Positions 1 to 5,239 of a DNA stretch of 5,239 nt are shown here, one piece after another. The notes under the pieces are model-generated. The model saw nothing but the letters and a program-made list of their open reading frames with translations, searched no databases and had not been told where the DNA came from. A program made the position numbers and the translations under genes. Source of the DNA: Pseudomonadota bacterium (lineage in GTDB: Bacteria > Pseudomonadota > Gammaproteobacteria > Pseudomonadales > Halieaceae). The number at the start of each line of letters is the position of its first letter. Positions within the stretch are counted from its first letter, which is position 1. The stretch is taken from the NCBI GenBank assembly GCA_030591305.1, contig JAUVBI010000218.1, positions 1-5,239 of the forward strand, given 5' to 3'.

Positions 1-1065
1 ATTTTTATCTGGAGCCTGGCCACCGCCGCCTGCGGCACAGCCAAAAACTTTGTCCAACTATTTCTGGCAAGAATGGCCGTGGGCGTGGGCGAGGCCGCCC
101 TATCTCCCGCCGCTTACTCCATGATTAGCGATTCTTTTCCCAAATCCAAACTGGGCGTGGCACTGGGTGTTTACTCCAGCGGCTCATTTCTTGGCGGCGG
201 GCTGGCTTTTATTATCGGTGGTGCCGCCATTGCGGTGGTGGAACAATGGGGCGAACAGGTATTTCCCATAATCGGTGTGGTCAAACCCTGGCAGATGACC
301 TTTTTCATGGTGGGTCTACCCGGCTTGCTGGTAGCGGCCCTGTTTTTCATCACCATCAAAGACCCCGAGCGAAAGGGTGTCGATGCCGCGAGCACAGCTT
401 TCAGCTTTTCGGACGTATTGCGCTATATAGGCAAGCACAAGGCCACATTCACTGCCCACTACCTGGGTTTTGGCCTGCTGGCACTATCACTTTTTGCCCT
501 GATGAACTGGGCACCGGCTTACTTCCTGCGCAAATTCGAGATGCCGATACAGGATGTAGGGCTCTACCTGGGGCTGGTCGTCTTACTGGGTAACAGCGCC
601 GGTGTTCTAGCCAGTGGCTGGCTCACCGACTACCTGACTCGCCGCGGGCATCGTGATGCACCCATGCGCGCGGGCATGATTGGCGGTATCGGTGTAATAA
701 TTCCAGCCCTGCTGTTTTCACAGATTGACAGCTTTGGCGGCAGCCTGGCCCTGTTGGCCGTGGCCATGTTTTTTGCCAGCTTTCCCCTGGCGACCTCGGC
801 AGCCGGCCTGCAATTTATGGCACCCAATCAAATGCGGGCACAGGTAACGGCTCTGTTCTTTTTGTCGATGAACCTGCTCGGCATTACCGGTGGCTCTACC
901 CTGGTGGCTCTGTCGACCGATTATATTTTCCACAACGATGTCATGGTAGGGTATTCCATGTCGCTGGTCAGTGTGATCGGCGCGGTATTGGGTGCGGCCA
1001 TACTGGGCTGGGGGCTGAGACATTTTGCTAAAACCGAGCGCGAAGTAGCGGCAGGCAACAGCTGA
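1..1065 (+). CDS. MFS transporter, Spinster-like, 3' part (start outside window)
   Basis: The frame is open from base 1 to a TGA at 1063-1065 and gives the last 354 residues of an inner-membrane Major Facilitator Superfamily permease. A full member has about 420-450 residues and 12 helices, so roughly 70-90 N-terminal residues (TM1, TM2 and motif A) are missing to the left. Visible helices, in partial-protein numbering, are the end of TM3 (1-12), TM4 (20-45), TM5 (52-75), TM6 (98-118), TM7 (140-166), TM8 (176-198), TM9 (214-232), TM10 (237-262), TM11 (271-300) and TM12 (306-329). The TM4 stretch with R24 followed by GVGEAALSPAAYS resembles the Spinster-like and related organic-anion MFS groups. 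A motif-A-like loop (GWLTDYLTRRGHR, 196-208) follows TM8, as expected after the second six-helix half begins. The ATG at 73 is inside TM4 and cannot be the true start. The substrate is unknown; the receptor downstream suggests an organic nutrient. Direction (import or export) cannot be judged. Confidence 0.93.
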   Translation: MFIWSLATAACGTAKNFVQLFLARMAVGVGEAALSPAAYSMISDSFPKSKLGVALGVYSSGSFLGGGLAFIIGGAAIAVVEQWGEQVFPIIGVVKPWQMTFFMVGLPGLLVAALFFITIKDPERKGVDAASTAFSFSDVLRYIGKHKATFTAHYLGFGLLALSLFALMNWAPAYFLRKFEMPIQDVGLYLGLVVLLGNSAGVLASGWLTDYLTRRGHRDAPMRAGMIGGIGVIIPALLFSQIDSFGGSLALLAVAMFFASFPLATSAAGLQFMAPNQMRAQVTALFFLSMNLLGITGGSTLVALSTDYIFHNDVMVGYSMSLVSVIGAVLGAAILGWGLRHFAKTEREVAAGNS

Positions 1066-1072
1066 ATTGCCG

Positions 1073-1109
1073 CCTGTGCAGGGTTTTCCAGAATAGGCCA
1101 ATGCACAGG
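1073..1109. repeat. 8-bp perfect inverted repeat just after the MFS gene
   Basis: CCTGTGCA at 1073-1080 is the exact reverse complement of TGCACAGG at 1102-1109, with a 21-base loop, starting 8 bases after the MFS stop codon. It could fold in the 3' end of the MFS mRNA as a weak terminator or an end-protecting hairpin. No T-run follows (the next bases are GAGACAAAG), so it is not a standard rho-independent terminator. A chance repeat is possible. Confidence 0.35.
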
Positions 1110-1140
1110 GAGACAAAGACTAATGCATTGTCAGTAAACA

Positions 1141-1150
1141 TCTCATGAGA
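1141..1150. repeat. 10-base perfect palindrome upstream of the TonB receptor
   Basis: TCTCATGAGA reads identically on both strands and lies 90 bases before the receptor start. An AT-rich element that could serve as a -10 (TATACG, 1164-1169) follows shortly after, but no convincing -35 is spaced correctly, so no promoter is called here. The palindrome could be a regulator site or chance. Confidence 0.25.
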
Positions 1151-1228
1151 GCTTGTAATCTACTATACGGGGTACGCAAATTACTCGCAGTACAGCAACA
1201 GCAGTAAGAAACACTATCGCTAATCATC

Positions 1229-1235
1229 AGGAGAG
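1229..1235 (+). promoter_or_regulatory. Ribosome binding site of the TonB receptor
   Basis: AGGAGAG matches the Shine-Dalgarno consensus, with 6 bases between its AGGAG core (1229-1233) and the ATG at 1240. The same frame has a stop (TAA, 1156-1158) and no ATG between that stop and 1240, so this site fixes the start, and the protein begins with a proper signal peptide. Confidence 0.8.
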
Positions 1236-1239
1236 CCTC

Positions 1240-3660
1240 ATGAAGAGATTTACACATTTCCATAAAACTATACTGGCCGCCGCCGTGGCAGGAGCTGTTA
1301 CCATGGCTCCCGGCACCATCGCTCAAACCAGTAGCTTACTTGAGGAGGTGATTGTTACCGCACAAAAACGCGAACAAAACATGCAGGATGTGGGCATTTC
1401 AATCACCGCCTATACCGGTGACCAGATGGAGCAATTGGGCTTTACCAAGAGCTCCGACATCGCCAGGTTTACACCCGGAGTACATGTGGGCGGCAACCTT
1501 GCGGGGCAAAACCTGCAGTTTACAATACGTGGTGTTTCACAAAACGATTTTAACGACCAGACAGAGTCACCCGTGGCTGTTTATATCGATGATACCTATG
1601 TCGCCATGGCCCAGGGGCAACGCTTTGCCATGTACGACCTGGACCGGGTAGAGGTCTTGAAAGGCCCCCAGGGCACCCTGTTTGGCCGCAACGCAACCGG
1701 CGGCCTGGCTCATTTCGTCTCCCGTCGGCCCACCGAAGAGCTGGAAGGCTATATGAAGGTGGAGTACGGCGACTACGATCGAATTAAGCTGGAAGGCGCT
1801 GTTGGCGGGCAACTGACAGACGGTGTATCAGGTCGTATATCGGGCTACTATCACGAGCAGGATGGCTACCTCGATAACTCCTATGACCCCGCTAACCCGC
1901 AGTCTTTTATGCCCTCTGAGATCGCCCTTGCACAAGGTACCGGCGATGACTTCGGCGGTGAAGAAAACAGCGCTGTCCGCGGGCAGTTATTGTTTGATAT
2001 AGGCGACTCCGCCAGTTTGTGGCTATCGGCCAACTGGGCTGACTCTACACTGGCCACATCACCCTACCAGAGCGAGGCAACAGCCCCTGTACTGGATGCC
2101 CAGGGACGCCAACGCAACGCAATATTCCAGCCCAAGGACTCCACCGCCCAGGGGTTTTCCTGGGAGACAGGTGCACCTATTGAAACCGGTATTTTCGGAC
2201 CGTTCCCCAGACCCCTGCCCGGCAGCGATGCCACCGGCTACATCGACAGGGATGGCAATGGCCTGGATTATACCGAAGGTGATTTTTCATTCGATGACTT
2301 GAACACCATGGAAACAATCGGCTTTACCGCCAAGTTTGATGTACAAATAGGCGATATGGACTTTGTTTCCATTACCGACTACAAGGATTTTGAAAAATTC
2401 ATGGGTATGGATGTTGACTCCGCCCCCATGAACCAGCTTTCCGTATGGTTTGATGCCCAGGCCGACCAAGTCAGCCAGGAATTCAGGCTCAGCGGCAGCA
2501 CCAACAGCATGCGCTGGGTAACCGGCTTTTATTACCTCGATGTAAACTACGACAACAACATCGGCTTCAAGGTTCTGGACAACGCACCATTTCTGCTGCC
2601 TCCAGGCAGCCTGCCTGCAGATTACCCCGCCCATGTCGACCAGGAGACAGAAAATGTATCCATTTTTGGCCAGATAGACATGGACCTCAGTGACACCATG
2701 ACTCTGACCATGGGGCTGCGTGTCATGCGCGAGGACAAAGATTACTTCTACGACTTGCAAATACGTGGTCTGACCAATGCCACGACATTTGCCGACGGCC
2801 CCTTGTATGGCACCTTCTCCGATGTTGTAGGCCTGCCTGTTTCAACACGGTTTGAAGACGACACCAGTGACAGCCTGTGGACAGGTAAGATTCAACTGGA
2901 CTACAAGCCCAGCGATGACCTGCTGCTATACGCCGGCATCAACCGCGGTGTCAAAGCCGGTGGATTTAATGCGCCCATCGATTTTGGTGGCGCGCAGTTA
3001 ACCCCAGGGGGCTACCAATACGGCTACGATGAGGAAGTTCTGCTGTCCTACGAAATGGGCTTCAAGTCCACCATGATGGACGGCATGATGCGCCTCAACG
3101 GCTCTGTGTATTACTATGACTATCAGGATTATCAGGGTTACGTCTTTGCCGGCGTTTCCGGCAGCGTCATTAACTATGACAGCACCGTGGTAGGAGCAGA
3201 AATTGAACTGGTCGCCTCCCCCGTCGCCGGACTCGATATTATCCTCGCCGGATCGTATATCGATGCCGAGGTCGAAGATGTGGAAGTGGCGCCAGGAATC
3301 TTTGAAAATACAGAACCCAGCTACGTACCACCGCTACAACTGAGCGCACTGGTACGCTACGCCTGGCCTATGGGCAATGCTGAAATGGCCGTGGTAGCCG
3401 ATGCCAGCTACAGTGATAACGCATTTTACACCCTGCGTAATTACGACTCTCATGAAATGGATGACTACACTCTGGCCAATGCTCGCATCACCTATACGAC
3501 TGGTGGCGACAGCAACTGGGAGTTTGCCGCCTTCGTCAATAACCTCACCGACGAAGAAAACGAAGTAATGGGCTTTGATATCTCCCTGTTCTGCGGTTGT
3601 AGTGAGATCGCCGTTGGCGAACCACGCTGGTGGGGTGTTTCAGCCAAGAAGAATTTCTAG
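1240..3660 (+). CDS. TonB-dependent outer-membrane receptor
   Basis: This complete 806-residue protein is of normal length for the family. Such receptors bind a scarce ligand at the cell surface and import it into the periplasm using energy from TonB-ExbB-ExbD. Residues 1-28 form a Sec signal peptide (basic start, Ala-rich core, likely cleavage A28/Q29). EEVIVTAQKR (35-44) contains the TonB box. The plug spans about 48-160, with the conserved IRGV at 96-99, the YIDD segment near 115-118 and VEVLKGPQGTLFGRNATGG (137-155). The rest is a 22-strand barrel, with aromatic strands such as YYYDYQDYQGY (624-634), the NNLTDEE motif near the second-last strand, and a terminal phenylalanine (F806), the usual outer-membrane assembly signal. 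The only two cysteines are C785 and C787, in the last surface loop. The plug style matches receptors multiplied in sphingomonads and marine gammaproteobacteria that feed on organic compounds, not classical siderophore receptors; the ligand itself is unknown. It follows the MFS gene by 174 bases and ends in its own terminator. Confidence 0.96.
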   Translation: MKRFTHFHKTILAAAVAGAVTMAPGTIAQTSSLLEEVIVTAQKREQNMQDVGISITAYTGDQMEQLGFTKSSDIARFTPGVHVGGNLAGQNLQFTIRGVSQNDFNDQTESPVAVYIDDTYVAMAQGQRFAMYDLDRVEVLKGPQGTLFGRNATGGLAHFVSRRPTEELEGYMKVEYGDYDRIKLEGAVGGQLTDGVSGRISGYYHEQDGYLDNSYDPANPQSFMPSEIALAQGTGDDFGGEENSAVRGQLLFDIGDSASLWLSANWADSTLATSPYQSEATAPVLDAQGRQRNAIFQPKDSTAQGFSWETGAPIETGIFGPFPRPLPGSDATGYIDRDGNGLDYTEGDFSFDDLNTMETIGFTAKFDVQIGDMDFVSITDYKDFEKFMGMDVDSAPMNQLSVWFDAQADQVSQEFRLSGSTNSMRWVTGFYYLDVNYDNNIGFKVLDNAPFLLPPGSLPADYPAHVDQETENVSIFGQIDMDLSDTMTLTMGLRVMREDKDYFYDLQIRGLTNATTFADGPLYGTFSDVVGLPVSTRFEDDTSDSLWTGKIQLDYKPSDDLLLYAGINRGVKAGGFNAPIDFGGAQLTPGGYQYGYDEEVLLSYEMGFKSTMMDGMMRLNGSVYYYDYQDYQGYVFAGVSGSVINYDSTVVGAEIELVASPVAGLDIILAGSYIDAEVEDVEVAPGIFENTEPSYVPPLQLSALVRYAWPMGNAEMAVVADASYSDNAFYTLRNYDSHEMDDYTLANARITYTTGGDSNWEFAAFVNNLTDEENEVMGFDISLFCGCSEIAVGEPRWWGVSAKKNF

Positions 3661-3683
3661 TCTTTTCATATAGCCTACTCTTG

Positions 3684-3714
3684 AACCCTGGCCCAACCCG
3701 GCCAGGGTTTTTTT
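3684..3714 (+). terminator. Rho-independent terminator after the TonB receptor
   Basis: A perfect 10-bp stem (AACCCTGGCC at 3684-3693, GGCCAGGGTT at 3700-3709) closes a 6-base loop (CAACCC). The 3' arm runs directly into a run of seven T (3708-3714). It starts 24 bases after the receptor stop codon. The strength of the stem and T-run indicates that most transcription of the receptor ends here, so the downstream oxidoreductase probably needs its own promoter. Confidence 0.93.
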
Positions 3715-3771
3715 ATTATCATCATCAACAAAATCGGGGAAATAGCTCAAGCTTGGACGAATGCGTATAAA

Positions 3772-3801
3772 AAGTTGACCTATGGTGCACTGCGTCAATT
3801 T
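3772..3801. repeat. Imperfect inverted repeat, possible operator
   Basis: AAGTTGAC (3772-3779) and GTCAATTT (3794-3801) pair at 7 of 8 positions, including the perfect TTGAC/GTCAA core, around a 14-base spacer. The repeat lies between the receptor terminator and the oxidoreductase start, where an operator would be expected. The spacer is too long for an FNR/CRP-type site. Five-base perfect cores occur often by chance, so this is a weak call. Confidence 0.3.
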
Positions 3802-3807
3802 CCCGGG

Positions 3808-3837
3808 TTTACTTGTGGGCCCAGTAAGCTATAAAAT
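3808..3837 (+). promoter_or_regulatory. Candidate sigma-70 promoter for the oxidoreductase
   Basis: TTTACT (3808-3813, 4 of 6 to the -35 consensus) is followed 16 bases later by TATAAA (3830-3835), or 18 bases later by TAAAAT (3832-3837), as -10. The site is downstream of the receptor terminator and about 80 bases before the ATG at 3915, leaving an AT-rich leader. A promoter in this gap is expected from the terminator; this is the best-looking match but only moderately good. Confidence 0.35.
3809..3827. repeat. Short inverted repeat overlapping the candidate promoter
   Basis: TTACT (3809-3813) and AGTAA (3823-3827) are perfect inverted arms around 9 bases that include the palindrome GGGCCC (3817-3822). 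The repeat covers the putative -35 and most of the spacer, a position where a repressor would block transcription. The arms are short and the repeat may be accidental. Confidence 0.25.
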
Positions 3838-3903
3838 ACCGAGTAATTTAAATATAAAAACAACCATTAAAGAAATTCGCCAAATGAGACTGGCAACACC
3901 AGT

Positions 3904-3908
3904 GAGGG
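3904..3908 (+). promoter_or_regulatory. Ribosome binding site that fixes the oxidoreductase start
   Basis: GAGGG sits 6 bases before the ATG at 3915. An in-frame TGA (3903-3905) overlaps this site, so no start further upstream in this frame is possible. This matters because it rules out a hidden N-terminal export signal. Confidence 0.75.
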
Positions 3909-3914
3909 ATAAAA

Positions 3915-5239
3915 ATGGCAACTCCAGATAGTGGAAAAAAACCTACCGCCAACTCGATTAAAAGTGGCCGCTGGGTAGCTTCCAGTTGCAAGATGTGCCT
4001 GCACTCCTGCGGCAACATGATTCACGTTACCGACGATGGCATTATCAACAAAATCGAAGGCAACCCCACCAACCCATCAAACAATGGCAAATTGTGCCCC
4101 AAGGGCAACTCCGCCATTATGCGCCACTATGACCCCAACAGGTTCAAGCAGCCCATGCGCCGCACCAACCCTGAGAAGGGCACTGGTGTAGACCCCATGT
4201 GGGAGCCCATCAGCTGGGAAGAGGCGCTGGATATAACAGCCAGAGAAATCAAGAAATCTGTCGATGAAGACCCGCGCAAGGTATTGCCCTCTATAGAGGA
4301 TTTCCAAAAGTTCAATATCTGGGCCTGGCCTCTGTCTTTTGGCAACTTCAACTTCTACCAGTCGGGCGGCACCATGTGTGGCGGTGCTTACCACCCCATG
4401 AATGGTTTTATCCACTCCGCATTTGGCTGTGCCAATGACGCGAAGTATTGTAACTACTGGATTAACAACGGCACCGGTGACGGTTTCTCATCCCACCTGC
4501 ATGCAGCGGCTCAGGCCAACTGGGTAGCCAAGGCACGCACCGAGCGCAATATGCGTGTTGTGTCAATTGAACCCAGGCTGTCCATTGGCTCCGCCAAGGC
4601 TGAGGAGTGGATTCCCATTCGCCCCGCTACCGACCGGCACTTCGCCATGGGCATGTCCCATGTGATGATTAAAGAGGGCCTGTGCGACTATAAATTTCTC
4701 AAGCGCGACACCAATGCACCTTACCTGGTGGGCGAGGACGGGCGGTACATCCGCGATGAAGACCGCCAGTGCTATATTTGGGATGCAAAGAACAACTGTG
4801 CCAAATTGTGGAACGACAAGAGCATTGGAAAAATCGCTCTGGAAGGCAACTACGAAATTGACGGCAAGCCCTGCCGCCCCGGCTTCCAAGTGTATAAGGA
4901 CATTCTCGAGGAGTGTACCCCGGAAGCAATGTCTGAAATCACCACCGTGCCAGCTGACACCATTAGCCGCATAGCCCGTGAATTTGCCGAGGCCGCTCAG
5001 GTTGGCGCCACGATGGAACTGGAAGACGGGCGTACCGTGCCCTTCCGCCCCGTTGGCTACAACTACTACCGCGGCGCTCAAGGGCACAAGCATGGTGCCC
5101 AGACCAACCAGGCATTCAAGTTGGTCAATATGCTGATGGGTAACATTGACGCACCCGGCGGACACATGGGCGTGGTACTCGATACCAAGGAAGTGGATAT
5201 TAATCACTGTGTAATGGGCGAGAGCGGCATGCTCACCCC
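3915..5239 (+). CDS. Molybdopterin (Mo/W-bisPGD) oxidoreductase, DMSO reductase superfamily, 5' part
   Basis: This is the N-terminal 441 residues of a catalytic subunit that continues past the right edge; relatives have about 700-1000 residues. C25-x2-C28-x3-C32-x28-C61 is the N-terminal 4Fe-4S site, followed by PKG with the conserved lysine K63. PISWEEALD (98-106) is the usual family motif after it. C155, in GGTMCGGAYH, sits 94 residues after C61, where Cys141 of acetylene hydratase lies (95 after its last cluster cysteine), so it is the likely metal ligand; its codon is TGT, not a selenocysteine TGA. VVSIEPR (215-221) and WIPIRPATD (232-240) are cofactor-binding segments, and NQAFKLVNMLMGNIDAPGGH (398-417) is a family signature. 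Residues about 262-330 form a polar insertion with C286, C295 and C320. There is no twin-arginine signal, so it is probably cytoplasmic. The reaction is unknown. Acetylene hydratase is unlikely because its catalytic Asp13 is Leu29 here. A ferredoxin-like or membrane partner may follow outside the window. Confidence 0.95.
   Translation, partial: MATPDSGKKPTANSIKSGRWVASSCKMCLHSCGNMIHVTDDGIINKIEGNPTNPSNNGKLCPKGNSAIMRHYDPNRFKQPMRRTNPEKGTGVDPMWEPISWEEALDITAREIKKSVDEDPRKVLPSIEDFQKFNIWAWPLSFGNFNFYQSGGTMCGGAYHPMNGFIHSAFGCANDAKYCNYWINNGTGDGFSSHLHAAAQANWVAKARTERNMRVVSIEPRLSIGSAKAEEWIPIRPATDRHFAMGMSHVMIKEGLCDYKFLKRDTNAPYLVGEDGRYIRDEDRQCYIWDAKNNCAKLWNDKSIGKIALEGNYEIDGKPCRPGFQVYKDILEECTPEAMSEITTVPADTISRIAREFAEAAQVGATMELEDGRTVPFRPVGYNYYRGAQGHKHGAQTNQAFKLVNMLMGNIDAPGGHMGVVLDTKEVDINHCVMGESGMLT

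Noticed and set aside
246..593. A 115-codon plus-strand frame within the MFS gene.
   Set aside because: It overlaps the transporter, whose helices are clear in the other frame; its translation is not protein-like.
2287..2760. A 157-codon minus-strand open frame inside the receptor gene.
   Set aside because: It is fully antisense to the barrel-coding region, with low-complexity Val/His-rich translation typical of shadow frames.
3775..3798. FNR-type anaerobic regulator site from the TTGAC/GTCAA arms.
   Set aside because: An FNR site has a 4-base spacer (TTGAT-N4-ATCAA); here the spacer is 14 bases.
3724..4056. A 13-base direct repeat (ATCAACAAAATCG at 3724-3736 and 4044-4056).
   Set aside because: The second copy is ordinary coding sequence for INKIE in the oxidoreductase. 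One 13-base match in about 5 kb is not far from chance, and no flanking similarity exists.
4377..4379. Possible selenocysteine at the metal-ligand position, as in some formate dehydrogenases.
   Set aside because: The codon is TGT (cysteine), and no in-frame TGA occurs in the visible gene.
4077..4415. A 112-codon minus-strand open frame over the metal-ligand region.
   Set aside because: It is antisense to conserved motifs of the oxidoreductase, with no domain and no convincing ribosome binding site looked for or found.
4563..5207. A 214-codon open frame on the minus strand.
   Set aside because: It lies wholly opposite the oxidoreductase, whose translation carries clear family motifs through this interval. 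The opposite frame shows no recognisable domain and is a by-product of codon use.

Overview
The window looks like chromosomal DNA of an aerobic, probably marine or freshwater gammaproteobacterium of the Cellvibrionales/OM60-NOR5 kind, although a sphingomonad-like alphaproteobacterium cannot be excluded. The basis is the TonB-dependent receptor, whose N-terminal and plug motifs are typical of the large receptor families expanded in those groups, next to a Spinster-like MFS permease. This lineage call is inference from protein style; there is no rRNA or other marker gene here.

There are three genes, all on the + strand. (1) Positions 1-1065 hold the 3' part of an MFS transporter whose start lies left of the window. 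(2) After a 174-base gap, positions 1240-3660 hold a complete 806-residue TonB-dependent outer-membrane receptor with signal peptide, TonB box, plug and barrel. It is closed by a strong rho-independent terminator at 3684-3714. (3) After a 254-base gap with a possible promoter and two imperfect inverted repeats, positions 3915-5239 hold the first 441 codons of a molybdopterin (Mo/W-bisPGD) oxidoreductase of the DMSO reductase superfamily, which runs off the right edge. It has a complete N-terminal 4Fe-4S motif, a candidate cysteine metal ligand, and no Tat signal, so it is probably cytoplasmic.

Read together, the locus suggests an uptake-and-conversion module. The receptor would take a scarce organic compound across the outer membrane, the MFS protein would move a substrate or product across the inner membrane, and the molybdenum or tungsten enzyme would act on it in the cytoplasm. 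The substrate cannot be read from the sequence. The terminator and the gap argue that the oxidoreductase has its own promoter, so the link is one of neighbourhood and not a proven operon. The oxidoreductase is the most interesting item: its family is clear but its reaction is not, and it differs from acetylene hydratase at a key catalytic position. No mobile element, CRISPR array, tRNA or rRNA was seen.
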